Below are positions 1 to 12,580 of a stretch of DNA of 64,000 bases, in pieces. The translations under genes and the position numbers were made by a program. The stretch lies in NCBI RefSeq assembly GCF_014633365.1, contig NC_068347.1, forward strand, positions 31,848,116-31,912,115. Direction: 5' to 3'. Below the pieces are notes generated by a model, which had not been told where the DNA came from, did no database searches, and was given only the letters and a program-made list of their open reading frames with translations. This DNA is from Diospyros lotus (taxonomy: Eukaryota; Streptophyta; Magnoliopsida; Ericales; Ebenaceae). Every line of letters begins with the position of its first letter. Position 1 is the stretch's first letter.

Positions 1-1396
1 GTAAAACATGTATATATACATGCACACAACTTACAAACATGACCCTAACAATTGCTATGCGATCTTGGCATTTTAACGGTCAGTTAAATCTTGAAGAAGG
101 TGTTAATGTGTTCTGTCAGAGAAATAATGCTATTTGATATAATTGGTAATAAAAAAAATACCAAAATTATTCCTTTATTACAGTACTTACAGTCATAAAA
201 TGGAATTTTCACTTAAAGTACAAACAAACAAAAATTTCTAAAGGTGTAGTAGAAGTGAATGTTATTACCATAGCGTCTCATCTTCAGTAGTTTGGATCAG
301 GACAGTCCAGGGACATAGCCTGATTTTGCATCTTTTTACGTGGGAATTTTCTTTGCTGTTCACCCCTTGATTGTAGACAAATAAATTTTGCATCTCTCAT
401 GTATGTTATGCTCAAGTGTGTCGACTCGCTCACATGCTCGTTTGTAGTGTATCATGGCTCACTGGAAAACTTGACCCAAGTTAAGCCCACTCGTTAAACC
501 CCCCCACCATGCTTTCCAAGATTCAAGAATTTAAGAAAATGATTGAAAGAAAAAAAGAACAGAAACAGATTAGCAGAATTAGTTATAAAACAACAGATAC
601 TGATTGAGCTGGTATTCTTTGAGCGTAATGTAGATAATTATGTTAATTCACTTTTTATATACCAGAAATATTTTGTAAGTTTCTCGACAAAAGTTGAAAA
701 CTAAACAGATAATAAGATAAAAATCTAAACTTGATGCTAGCATAAGTATTTTCCGTAACTTCTGTGTATTAATTTAGTTGTTACCAACTTTAATTTCTTC
801 TTCTGTACCATAATCTGTAATTTCATGCTTCAAACAGTAAATTTCTGCTTTCTGAATTAGTTATAAGGTGGACATATACATTTGCATATCTTTTATTGCC
901 TCATCAAGCTAGTAGAACAGCAATAAAGACTTGTTAACATTCTCCAAGATGACACTCCCATTGCTGGGTATAACAACTAGGGTTCCTGTACTCACCCAGA
1001 TAATTGCTTGGTACTAGTCCCAATTCCAGTCTAAGTACTTTCGCCTGAAATGAAACAGTGGGTTATGTAAGTAGTTCTTTAACAATGTGGATTCAGATAA
1101 GGCTTATTTCCAACTTCCCCTGGTTAGTGTGTTTAGTGAAATAAATAAAGCAATTTGTGTCATCTTAAGCTAGGAATTGAACTGTTGATGCTTGTGCCTT
1201 TTTTCCATTTTCGCAAATCTTAGTTGACAGCTGTAGCTGTACTTCAATTTCAATATTCAATTTTATGAAGCTTGTGTAACAACATCATTGCCACAAGAAA
1301 TAAAAGGTGGTGATGGGGAAATAATCCAGCTTTTCTCTTACCTATTCCAGCATTTCTCTCATTACTTCCTGGAATTTGTATTATATGATTCTACAG
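1..1396. other. Non-coding stretch before the BRX exon (probable intron)
   Basis: No exon is recognised here. The next coding exon starts at 1397 in a split codon, so at least one earlier exon must exist. It was not found between 1 and 1396, so this stretch is probably part or all of one intron. The first bases of the window happen to read gtaaaa, which could be a splice donor, but this cannot be tested from the window. Confidence 0.4.
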
Positions 1397-1556
1397 CAAA
1401 AGAAGGTTTGCTGAGCAGGAGGCAGAAGAATGGTGGAAGGAAAATAAAGACAGGCTGCTTAGAAAGTACAGCCATCCTGTGGCTAATAATGCTCCAACTG
1501 GATCATCCGAAACTCCGAAGGCTGCCGAGAAGAATAACGAGGTGACACCATCCTGA
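1397..1556 (+). CDS. Last coding exon of a BRX-domain protein (partial, PRAF-like?)
   Basis: After the acceptor ttctacag at 1389-1396 an open frame encodes KRRFAEQEAEEWWKEN and then a polar tail, ending TGA at 1554-1556. This resembles the second half of the plant BRX domain, which usually reads like RKRFSE-AE-WW-EN followed by a basic stretch. That domain ends BREVIS RADIX proteins and the RCC1/PH/FYVE (PRAF) proteins. The exon begins at codon position three, so a preceding AG plus this C would give the Ser that normally precedes the motif. Only about 53 residues are visible and all upstream domains lie outside the window, so I cannot choose between BRX and PRAF families. The tail after the motif is rich in Ala, Pro, Ser, Thr and Asn and carries no recognised domain. 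Confidence 0.6.
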
Positions 1557-2480
1557 ACTTGGTTTTGTTTCTTAGTCCCCGAGTACCAGAATGAAGAAGC
1601 TGCAAGTAGGAACAAGTATCAGCTCTTACATTATGCAGTGGAAGTTGAAGGGCTACTGCTTCGGGAAACAGATTAGAGAACTTACTTTTGCAGAGTAGAA
1701 TTCCACGATAGAACTTTCCTTAAAATAAAACTATGAAGTTTCATATTCATAGAAGAGAAGTTTTACCACAAGATTAAATGTGAGATGCATGGGACAGGGG
1801 GAGGTTACCTGTAATTTTGACATTTCTTTGATAATTTATATTTCTCTCCAGATGTGTTGTCTCCAGAGTCTGATAGTTGTATTCTAAGTTGTACAGCAAG
1901 TTAATTTGCTACGACAAACAACTTTGTAACTTGTAGAGCTATACTTCTGATGTTGAATCTTTTGTAGTGCATGGAAGTTCATTTGTTTATTTTCCCACCT
2001 CGTATCTACGAGATCAAACTGGCCTTACAAAAAAATACGGCTTTGGATAAGATTAGGCGGTTAGAATCCATATATGTTGCCGATCCCCTTCAATGCCATT
2101 TAAATTCAAATAAGTTTTATTTTTGTTTTTGTTTTTGTTATCTATATCAACTTATAAGGTTTAGATAAGTTTTGCCAGTTTGATGTAGTGTTTAACGACT
2201 TTATATTAAACTAAAATACATTATGTTTAGGATGAAGATATAAAAATACTCCTATATTTTATTAAAAAAAATCGTGGCACCCTGAACTTTTAAAACATTC
2301 CATTAGACACTTCAATTCTAAAAAATTAAGTTGTTAAACACCTCAACAAATAATAATTAAGGATAAAATCTTAATGTAAAATGTACAAATATGATCAGGA
2401 ATATGCTCTTTGCTTTAACATTTTTTTATTCTTTTCCTATACTAGAATATTGGAACGTGTCGAGCCATTCTATTATTGAC

Positions 2481-2575
2481 GTCCAAGACAACCAGAATGT
2501 CATTGAGCTATTCAATTCCAGTTATCGAGTTATTCTGTTCCCAAGGTCCAAGACAACCAAAATATCATTAAGTCG
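2481..2575. repeat. Imperfect short direct repeat
   Basis: The word gtccaagacaacca at about 2481 recurs at about 2548, followed in both copies by a diverged aatatcatt-type continuation, giving about 27 bp of similarity spaced about 66 bp apart. Confidence 0.6.
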
Positions 2576-4276
2576 TCCCCGTCGCTCTGATCAACATTTT
2601 AAAACATAAAATGTTAATATATCTTTAGTTATAAAATTAAAATTAAAAATATATATATTTGCTAAAACTAAATGTAACAATAGTTTTTTTTATTTTTAAT
2701 TACAAATCTAATTATTTAATAAAAAATTAACATATGTTTAATAGTTTTATTTTTTTAAAGATATTTTAAAAGTTAGTGACAAGCAACTCTTTTTTTTTTT
2801 TTTTTTTGATAAAATAGAAAGGCATATTTTACCTTCACCCACCATATTTGTAAAGAACATGGCTACAAGCAACAATGGATGTACGCAAACTCACACTTGA
2901 TTCCTTTCTTTTAACAGGCTATTGACTCAAGAAGTTAAGCAGAAAATCAAAGCATGGAAGTTGGAATTCAGTATTCTCATGTCTTGAAAAAATACTCCAT
3001 ACATGTTCGATCGTTTCCCTTTTGCCAAAGCATAGAAGTGCATCACTGCAATATTCTGCCTACGATCTAGCTACATGCATCACATAGTGAAAAAGGTTTA
3101 AAATATCCTTCAAACATAAACATTATCCTTGGACAAGAATTTTTACACAAATAGAGAAAAAAAAAAAATCATATTTTTTGTACATCATTTATGTACACTT
3201 TGGACTACATAATGCACATAAACGACATAAATACCTCTCATCTCACCGCGCCTCACTACCTTGGGTGAGAATATTTTAGATATTGATACATTATTGTATA
3301 ATCTAAAATATATACAATGACGTATTAATAATATTTAAAAAAAATACTTAATGTATATGTATTGACATGCCAATAGAAATATTAACGTTCCTTACCTAAA
3401 GTTTTTCTCTTCATGAATAGAGGAAACTGACCAAAGCCAGCTCTCATGAATGCTTGCTTTTGACCCCTTCCTCGTGATTAGAAATCAAGCCAACAATCAT
3501 ATTCTTCATTCCCATGGATTGAAGCTAATTAATTTGTTGCCTGAGAAAAAGTTAACCTAACAATCATATTCATGTTAAACATATAACAAAAATAAAACAC
3601 AATTAGAAAAAAAACAAAAGACATAAATAAAGAAAAATGATGTGAAAAGAGAGGCAAACCTTATGACTCTATGACTAAACATTTCGAAGTCTGTAAGCCT
3701 GACTCCAACAATAATCTCTATCGTGCTCTCTATTATATTATAAATAAGTAACTCCTTATTCTAATTTTATCTCTAAAATTATGTATGTTCCAACAACATT
3801 TCATATTCTTCTCTCTATTTCATTTATCTATTAATAAACTTCAATTCTATTTATTTTATCTTACAAAATGAATAATTAAATACACAAAATAATAAGATAC
3901 ACACATACATATAATTAATAATCAAATATACAATATCACTCATCCAATACAAAAATAAATACAAAATATCTCAAAATCACAAACCAGTGTCCAATGGTCG
4001 ATCTGCTCCTCGCCAAAGAAGACGTTGCCACCGCTTCTACTTGTCATCGCCTCCACCACTACTGCTCGTCATTGCCGCCGCCTTCCATGGTTGTTGTCAC
4101 TATATATCGGATCTAATGGTTGGAGCCCAAATTTAGTCTCCCGTTGCGCCTGTAACTCGTCTTCTCTGGCCATCTTCTCAAGATCTGTTGGTCGTCAACT
4201 CTTCAACGTCTCTTCTCTTACCGCTACTACTTGTCGTCGTGTCTAGTAGGCCTTTTCCAACGTTGATGGTCATTGT

Positions 4277-4295
4277 GGGGGGGGGGGGGGGGGGG
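4277..4295. repeat. Poly-G homopolymer (19 bp)
   Basis: An uninterrupted run of G followed by a short GA stretch. It is one of five long G or C runs in the window. Confidence 0.95.
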
Positions 4296-4904
4296 AGAGA
4301 TGGTGAAGATGGCTGGGGATATTTCGATTGCCACATGTGGCGAGCATTTTCAATTTTGCCAAATTTTTTATGAGAGAAATTGGCTATAACGAACTCCATT
4401 GGAGCTGAAAATTTGAATTTGACTCCCTATTTTTTGGCTTGGTGAGCAGATTTTGCCACCATTGGAGTCACCTAAGAACCAAATGGAATGATGCTCCAAA
4501 GTAACACAAATCCACTGCTTCGTTTCCATTTCCTACAACTTGGGTTTCCATCCCAACTTTGTTCAACAACAAGCTTTCCACCTTAGTATATATTCAGTGT
4601 TTTCAACATTAGATGCTTATGTGCTTAGTGGGGCTAATTCCTTAATTTCTAAATTGTGATTAGCTTTTGTTAATCTGTTTTGATGGATAATTACACAACA
4701 AAAAACAACTGGTCATCTTCTCAACAATAGTTATAATTCAAATTAAACATTTTTGTAGTAATAGAGGGCCCTTATGGTCACACCCAGCAGGGTTACTGTA
4801 CTTGTGATCACCCCACCTCGCCTTTTCTTTAACCAAAAAAAAAAAAATCTGCAGAGTGAAACAGTCACTCCAAACATGTTATTGCGGTTATCAACTTCAG
4901 AAAC

Positions 4905-5430
4905 TCTTGGTCAGCGATTGTCTAATTCAACAAATTAAACCTTGTGTTTTCGGGACAAGAAAGAATTAGAGCACACAGATGGATCCATAGATATAGAGAG
5001 AAGGATTTTAAAGGAAGAATACAAAATGTACAGAAAACACAGAAACGTAGCAATCTCGCAGACATATGATATACAAAGGACTTGCTATTGTGTAAACAAA
5101 GCAAAACAAACAGTACATTATCTCGATACCGATGAAACTACCAGAGGTTTCAACAACAAAGACATGTTGAACGGAAAACGTAAAATCGAAAACACACTGA
5201 ACACACGCATAAACACTGAGGTGAAAAACAACTACAGTTCAATAGTTAGCAACAGACAAACAACAATTTAATGAATCAGAACCTGTAAAATCGTTCTTGT
5301 GATCGTGTTGAGCAATTGTCTAATAACACGTTACGTCTGTGAACAAGAGAAAATGAGACGAGACAGATGGATATAGATAGGTTACAGAGAGACGAATTCT
5401 TGCGAGAGAGTAGCGTTTTAACAGAGAACG
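4905..5430 (-). repeat. Diverged direct duplication within a possible non-coding transcript
   Basis: The block at about 4910-5010 and the block at about 5305-5395 share an ordered series of words: gattgtctaat / caattgtctaat, then gacaagaaa / gaacaagaga, then cacagatggat / gacagatggata, then atagaga. On the minus strand both lie downstream of the promoter-like region at 5490-5760. No conserved open frame joins the copies. Confidence 0.5.
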
Positions 5431-5489
5431 AATATGAACAATGAAAATGCTTAAGGATAAAGCCTAATATGCACAAAATCAACAGATAT

Positions 5490-5760
5490 GAACCCTAGAA
5501 GAATCACAGAACTTAATAATCTTCAGTAGAGAGAGAGAGAGAGAGAGACAGAGAGAGAGCGCTGCTCTCCCGTTCTTGGAATCAAACGGGACAGGCCAGA
5601 CTCCAGAGAGAGATTTCACATGCTGAGCCGTGGCGGGAAGAGAATATATATTATATAATACATGAGAATGAATGCTCGAGAAAGTTGGAGTGGGCCGGGC
5701 CCTTGGTGGATTTGGGCTGGGCCTAAAACGTGCAATGGGCCATCAGACTCAATGTAAATA
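5490..5760 (-). promoter_or_regulatory. Promoter-like region facing left (site II + TATA + CT leader)
   Basis: Read on the minus strand, GGCCCA-type site II words occur at about 5693-5752 (three copies, seen on the plus strand as tgggcc or gggctgggcc). An AT-rich TATA-like stretch follows at about 5645-5662, then a pyrimidine-rich leader whose CT microsatellite lies at 5526-5560, then a TAGGGTT word at about 5491-5497. This layout is typical of plant genes for ribosomal proteins, snoRNAs and other translation-related products. No protein-coding sequence is recognised downstream to the left. Confidence 0.45.
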
Positions 5761-6714
5761 TTCAACTTAACAAATCTCGATTCTGAGTGCTAATTAATTT
5801 TTTTTTAAAGTATGTAACAAAATTGTAAAATCCTGCTAAAATTTTAAAAAAAAATACTGATATAGACAACTCATAGTAAACTTTTACTTGATACTCTTAA
5901 GGTGAGAAAAGTGTAGATGGTGCGTTCAAAATTACAAATATAGTCATTTTGAAGACTTTTTCTGACATATTTTATATACTTTTTATGTCAGGAGGAATAT
6001 ATATTATATATTGGTAGTTTAGTTTAGTTTAGATACTGATATTTCGTCTTTTTATTTAGTTTTAGTTGTGATAATTGGGGTATACCTTAAGAAATGCTGT
6101 AAACACTTTCTGGTTCTTTTAAATGAATTTTTACTTATAAAAAAAATTACGTACAAAAGTTTAGTGGCAATTTTTTGCTTACTTGTTATCTGATTATGAT
6201 ATTTTTTACGATACTTATATATTAATGTATTGTATATTCGTATTAATATAACATAAAATATAATATATCAATGTATGAATGTTATCAAAATTGTGACAAC
6301 TAAATATCTAAATAATATTTTAAAAAATAGAAATAGAACAGACCTTCTTCCCTTATTTGATTTACACAAGGGTTCTCTTTTCTCTTTTTTTATTTTAGTA
6401 AAATTTAATTTAAAAACTAGGGTACCCTATATAATCACTATTTCCTTACCCCATTTTAGGTAGTCAAAAATAATAATAAATTAAAAACTAATCATGGTTT
6501 ATTCTGCTTGGTCCCATAGTGTTGGTTTTTCTAGACTTGACATTATAGAATTGGCATTTGAAAATAGAATTTGTGAAAGTGAAGGAAAATGATATTTTTT
6601 TTTTCTGTTCATATCATATAGAAATGCATGAACCCAAGTTGTGTTTTCTTTTTCCTTTTTTTTCAGAAAAAGAAAATTATTTTTCCAGCTAGTTGTACTT
6701 TACATTAAGAGGGA

Positions 6715-7090
6715 ATATTCAGTCAGTTCGATATCAATTCAAATAGACTGAATTTGTGTCAAAAACTAAATCAAATCGACTGAATAGTCGATGTTCAAAT
6801 TGAACAAACCAAAAAATCTAAAAAATCGAAATAATAGAAAAAAAAAAAAAAGAACTGTTGAACTAGAACTTCTTTTCTTCTGTTAAATTATTGGTCAAAA
6901 ATGATATTATTTTTGACATTTTAGTCAGTTTAATTATTTCAATTTTTTTCAATACGAAAGTCGAACCGAATCGAAATAATCGAAATTGTCAAATTTGAAA
7001 ATCGAACCGGCCTACAACTTGAATCAAAGTGAACCAACAATTTAGGCTAGTTTAATTCTATCATTTTGATTTAATGGAAATATTGTTTAC
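6715..7090 (+). repeat. Dispersed AT-rich element with GAACCGA-type arms, copy 1
   Basis: The outer parts are rich in words such as tcgaaccgaatcgaaat and their complements. The middle holds the core tcaaaaatgatattattt. The same organisation is seen at 17100-17465 and, inverted, at 51660-52040, with weaker relatives at 15745-16265, 32810-32930 and 45855-46510. It is probably a decayed MITE-like family. Ends and target duplication were not resolved. Confidence 0.6.
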
Positions 7091-8087
7091 CCTTACTTTG
7101 CACTCTACTGAAATGAAACTTAAATTGGAGCTAAACATTGTGGGAATCAAATAATTACTTTTAAGACAATACAACTTAATCATGAAAATAAAACTAGAAG
7201 GTATATAAGGGTTAATCAAAAAAATAATGCAATATGTGAAGTTGTAATTTTATCAAATTCTTTTACTTTTAATAATTTGATTCAAATTAGTTCGATTAGG
7301 TACAATTTTATCCATTTATTTAGAAAAAAATATATTCATATTAAATTATTATATCACATGTCATATAACAATAATATTTGTAGGACTCATATACGTAAAA
7401 AAAAAATGTAACTTGATCTTCTACTTCTTTTTTCTTTTTAAATGTTATATTTATTTTTATTATTTATGTATACATATGAATTTTACAAATATTATTATTA
7501 TATAAAATATAGTATGTCAAGTCAATATGAACACATTTTCTTTAAAATTAATTTTACATGTTAAATAAAATTACATCAAATTAAATCAATTAGATGATAT
7601 TATCAAAATTAAAAATTATATAAAATTATAAATTAAAAAATAAATTATTTTCACGATTAACCATATGTAAAATGTAAGATAATGGATGGATATTATTAAG
7701 GGTAGCTTAAAGTTATTAAGTTTGTACAAACACAATATTCAATGCTAACCCTTTTCCCCAACACAACTTGGTTTCTTACATTTGAAGTGTTTCATCACCA
7801 AGGCAAAGATATATTCCACCTAACTGTACTAAGCCCAAATTAGAGTTTTAATTATTTCAGGTCATTAAGGGAAAAGAATCCATTACTGGCCATTCCTTTT
7901 TCCGCCCATTTTCCCATGTTGTACCAAACATCTCTTTAATCGACAAATCCATCCATCCATCCCTCTCTCAACTGATTGCTTCCAGAGGATGCTATCTCTT
8001 TTGCTTTATGGGAAATGTTATTTTGTATTACTAGTTTATATTATGTATTATATTAATATCGAATATCTTTTTAAATATCAAATTTAA

Positions 8088-8390
8088 ATAATATTTTTTT
8101 GACTTAAAAGTATAAAAATGTCTCTAATTTTGTCATTTGGAGAGTGTAATATCCATAACTCAGACTTTGACTTATTGTGCACTTTAACTATCTAATTTTA
8201 CAATAATTAGACACTTATTATTTGTCTGACTATACGTATTGTATTATCGAACATAAGAAATATTGAATTATTACTAAATTAGATAATTGTGTGACACAAT
8301 GACTCAAAATCTGAGTTAAAAGGTGTCACGTGACCAAAATAATAAAATCTAGAGACAGTTTTATGCTTTAAACTATTTTAAATCTAATTA
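8088..8390. repeat. Fold-back element (long inverted repeat)
   Basis: The left arm, about 8088-8201, pairs with the right arm, about 8277-8390. For example taactcagactttgac near 8157 matches the complement of the bases around 8303-8317, and tgtctctaa near 8119 matches the complement of the tctagagacag stretch near 8348. The loop is about 75 bp. The arms are diverged but collinear for over 100 bp. There is no coding content, so this looks like a MITE. Confidence 0.75.
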
Positions 8391-9004
8391 TTGCCAAATG
8401 GGACAAATTTCACGGGCATAAACAAAACGTTAACTTGAAAAGATTGGAACATACATTGTAATCTGCTTTGTGTCTTCTTAAAGTGGGGAAAAATGTCAGC
8501 AAGATTTGGTTCTTTGCCCACCTGAACATGTTTAGTACTGCTTTTATTCGGTTAAATCCAAAGATTAGTGCTTTGGCTAAAGGACTAATTAAATCTGGCT
8601 TTTTTATTGCTAGCTAGGTCTAAATATTAATACGATTTTTATTTCATCCCTACTTTTTTAAAGACACTTTCATATTATTCGATATGTTTTTGTACATAAT
8701 GATTTGTTATGATAAAGATATCACCAGCTATAATATAACTAAACTTAAGCCGACAGTAAAACAATTATTGCTTTATGAAATGAGCCGATGATTAAAAATC
8801 TTATAACTATAATAGAAAAGTGTCTTGTGACTTCAACAAGATGATTTTTACTAACTTGCTCGTAAATAAGATTGATTATTGAATATTTATCAACTTTGAT
8901 ACATTTTAGTGGCCATGACAATTGCCTAATCATGTGTCAAGGACAATTGATTGTTAAGTGGATCGACATCTATAAGATAAAATGAATTACATGTCACCTA
9001 AATA

Positions 9005-9440
9005 TAAAGTATTAAAATATTTTTTTAAATTTTTTGTTATTTCGATTATATTTTTAAATTTAATTTTTGAATTAATTTAACTTTTATACTTTAACATTTT
9101 TTTGTGTGTCGATTGAAACTTTTTATTATTTCAATTATACCGTTTAACCTATATTTTAAAATTAATTTAATTATTATACTTTTAGGTATTAAAAAAATAT
9201 AAAGTGAGATAATAAATCACACGTTACACTCTGTTCATGTTAAAGTATATGCGTTAAATTAATCCGAAAAAGTAAGTATAAGAGTATAATCGAAATAATA
9301 AAAAGATTAATTAGATTGACAAATGGAAAAAGAAAATCAAGATATAAGAATTAAATTAACTAAAAAATATAAAATTTAAATGTATAATTGAAATAATAAA
9401 AAAATTAAATAATTACAAAAAAATATAAAAATATAAAAAT
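9005..9440. repeat. AT-rich fold-back family, copy 1
   Basis: The left half is rich in ttttgttatttcgattat and aattaatttaa words, and the right half carries their complements (ataattgaaataataaa, ttaaattaa). Similar organisation is seen at 11575-11915 and 27085-27415. A central region holds gagataataaatcacacgt. No coding capacity. Confidence 0.55.
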
Positions 9441-10140
9441 AAAAATATAAACTTAGCCATTAAAATATCATGAATTAATGCAAATGACAGAAGAGCTTGA
9501 ATCATGCATGTTTGTAATATCTCGCATCGAGCAATAGAAATGATCAGATCAACTTATCTTGATAGGTCTACGTGAATTTCTCATGAATCACCCATCTTTG
9601 AACTATCTTAGTTCAAACACGTTCAATCCGAGAATTTTTTATTTATATTTAATTTAAAAAATATATAATTAGAGTTATTTTTTTCTTTATTATTTTTAAT
9701 ATATATATTAATTTTTTTAGAATCTTTCTTAGACGTTACCTTATACTCTCGGAGTCTTACAATGTTGAAGTTAGGTTCTTCTACAGAAGCCATGAGATTA
9801 ATAAAAACCAAGGAAAGCAACAAGGCGGGCAGAACTTGCTGTCACAGTAGCAAACACAACCAGCTGCTGGTCAACTTTTTGCCATGGATCCTGTGTGCTT
9901 TAATTAATTATAGATCGAGTTTAATTTGTTTAAAAATATTATTTTAATGCAGAGTTTTGATATTTCATGTAATATTCATCATTCTATGATCAAAAAATTA
10001 CCCCGTTGTTGGGGATACCTATAAAAAAGTGAAAGTACTAACTTATTTTTAAAAAAACACCTAATTTCATTTCGCTATGTGTTCTTGTTAACGAGTAATA
10101 AAAAAATTATATAACGAAATATTTGAGCTCAAGAATCTTA

Positions 10141-10635
10141 GATTGCGTTCTTTTTACTGTTTTCAAATCATTTTTAGTTTTTGATTTTTTAAAATAATGA
10201 AAATGCGTTTTTTTTATTATTTTTAAAAATAAAAAAAATTATAAAAAAAACTCAAAATAACAAAAATTTATTTTGAGTGTTTTCATGCAAAACAAACTCT
10301 AAACTCAAAACATATTTATTTATTCATATTTTATTATTATTATGAAAAACAATATTATAAAATTCATTAACTTTAAAATGTATATATTTTTTTAATAATA
10401 TATTAACATTAAATATTTATAATTTACTGAATAATAAAATTTATTGAATAAAATATTATTAAAAAATTATTTTTAAAATTTTATAGAGAACACGTTTTCT
10501 AATTTTCTATTTTGAGAAATAGTCTTTCAAAATGACAAAAAGTAACGCGCTTTTAATTTTTTAAAAAAGATTAGTAAAACTAAAAATGAATTCAAAACTT
10601 AAAACTGAAAATTGAAAATTAAAAAGAACGCAACC
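10141..10635. mobile_element. Tourist-like MITE, copy 1 (495 bp)
   Basis: The element starts GATTGCGTTCTTTTTA and ends with the complement of GGTTGCGTTCTTTTTA, 15 of 16 positions matching. It is flanked on both sides by TTA (10138-10140 and 10636-10638). A 3-bp TTA target duplication with short terminal inverted repeats is the signature of PIF/Harbinger-derived Tourist MITEs. The interior is AT-rich and non-coding. A second copy with the same internal sequence order is at 59159-59611. Confidence 0.85.
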
Positions 10636-11574
10636 TTAGAAATTTAAGTACATTGAATTTTCAATCAATCTAAAATATTCGAGTTTGGCAATGTTAGAGA
10701 TTCAGCTATGAATACCCTAATTCATTTTAAGAAAATTAATTTGACTCCTATCAGTTGAACCTAGCTAATGCCATCTCTATCTAATCTGACAAATTTTTCA
10801 TAGATCCAAAATAATTGAGCTTATGAATCTCAAGAACAACTTCAATCCCCCCACCCCCAAGCCAAAAGACTCAATGTTCGCTACATATTACTTCATTATT
10901 CATTTATTCTACTAATTTAAACATCAAATATTATACTAGAGAATTAACCCCACCCTTTTATAGGTGTTGGTATTGATACATGCAAACCGTGGTGATCGGT
11001 CTCAACAACAATCACGATCGGTAATTATTCATAACAAACAATCATTAGTGATTTTTGACCATTAATATCGAATGTCACTAAAATTTTAAAATTCCAAATC
11101 CAAATAAAATTTTCCTAATTTGTTAGGCAGCACCCTCGATGGATCCATCCATCTCCAGTTAATGTTTGCACTGATGTCGTCAAGGTGTTCTTACATTTAG
11201 AGCCATGAGAGCAACAAGACAACAAGATCCCCATCTGTTAACATTGTGGCTAGAAAAACTGGTCAACTCATGCATTCTCTTCCTGTGTTCAGCAAAGATC
11301 ATTAAAGTTTAGACTTTGATAAAGATAAGGTAAGAAAATTATACCATATATACGACTGGTTTGAATTATAAGGAAATGATGCAACATTTAAGGTGGCGGC
11401 CCCGCTGCGCTGCCCAATTTAGATGGTTGGTAATGGTTCTTAAATAAGGTTTAAGGATAAAGATGTTTGTCACTAATAATTTATTAAAATTATTCATCAT
11501 AGTCTAAATGATCATTATGTATGATATGAATAACAAAATCTCAAACTAAATTTGTACAACGTTAATATAATATA

Positions 11575-11915
11575 TTTTATATTTTATACTTTATACTTTT
11601 AAGTGCTACCAAATTTATATTTTTTTGTGTAATTATTTAATTTTGTTATTATTTTAATTATATTCATGTATTTATATTTTTAAGTCAATTGAACACATGT
11701 ACTTTAATTTCTTTTTTGTATGATAATTCAAACTTTTAGTAATTCCAATTACTCCATATACTTATATTTTTAAGTTAATTTAATTATTATATTTTGATAT
11801 GTAAAAATAAATAAAATAATTTAATTTAATTTTTTATATGTTAAAATAAACAAATTAAATTAATTTAAATATATAAATATAAATAACAAAAAATTTAATT
11901 ATCACATAAAAAGCA
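11575..11915. repeat. AT-rich fold-back family, copy 2
   Basis: It shares with 9005-9440 and 27085-27415 alternating aattaatttaa, atatttttaagt and complementary words that would pair end to end. Ends are unresolved and there is no open frame. Confidence 0.5.
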
Positions 11916-11927
11916 GAAAGGCAAAAT

Positions 11928-12580
11928 ATGAATTTGATAGTCATAAAATTTGGGAAAATTCTATCCACAGCAGATAAAATTGCTCTTCACAACCCACACC
12001 TCATCAAATTCTTTAATAATTTTAAAATACCTATTTTACTCGTCACAGCCCATAGTTTGCTCTCTCTTTTGATCACCCTTGATCGTCGATCGTCGCCTCA
12101 CGTCTCTCTTTCTTTCCTACACTATATACATATATTTACACACATATACATATACACATCATTCACACACACACATATATATACGTCATTGTTGGGTTGG
12201 TTATGACTAACCCACACACAAACACCTATATATATATACACACACGAAAAGTTTTATGGTTGTAGCCATGGCAACTGTGTTCCACACACAGTCAGGGAAG
12301 TTCCCCGACTATTATTGTTGGGTTTCATGACTGTGTATATATATATTTGTGTGCGTGGGTCAATCGGTAATGGTATGCATATATATATATATGTGTATAT
12401 TTGTGCATGTATGAATATATATGGTGTGAGAGAGAAAAAAAAAGAGACAGGAAGAGTAGGCTCTGGGATGTGAGGGGCAAAATAAGTATTTTAAAATTAT
12501 TGAAGGATTTAGTGGGGGTGTGGATTTTGAAGAGCAATTCTAGGGCTGAGAATATAATTTTTCTAAAATTTGTTCTCTTT
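11928..12580. repeat. Large fold-back element with CA/TA-rich loop
   Basis: The left arm, about 11945-12070, is complementary to the right arm, about 12445-12572. Both contain an AATTGCTCTTCA word followed by CCACAC and then AATAATTTTAAAATAC. The centre holds CA and TA microsatellites and a small palindromic core around 12258-12310. Open frames on either strand of the two arms give similar peptides only because the arms are copies. It lies within 1.3 kb upstream of the LSH gene. Confidence 0.75.

Larger units (their letters stand above)
1557..4860. other. Intergenic: 3-prime UTR then AT-rich spacer
   Basis: The first few hundred bases are probably the 3-prime UTR of the BRX-type gene. The rest is AT-rich without a credible gene. 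A degenerate repeat-like block lies at about 3695-4480; its outer parts both carry GACTCCAA-like words in inverted orientation, which hints at a decayed terminal-inverted-repeat element. The short open frames at 4025-4399 are low-complexity (CTT/CGT-rich and poly-G) and are not called genes. Confidence 0.5.

Noticed and set aside
4025..4399. Overlapping short frames rich in Ser/Leu or Pro
   Set aside because: Low-complexity CTT/CGT and poly-G sequence.
3695..4480. Possible terminal-inverted-repeat element
   Set aside because: Only an eight-base inverted word supports the ends; no target duplication was found, so it is not listed as an element.
4942..5271. 109-residue open frame
   Set aside because: No recognisable domain and opposite to the promoter-like signals; its repeated half is not conserved as protein.
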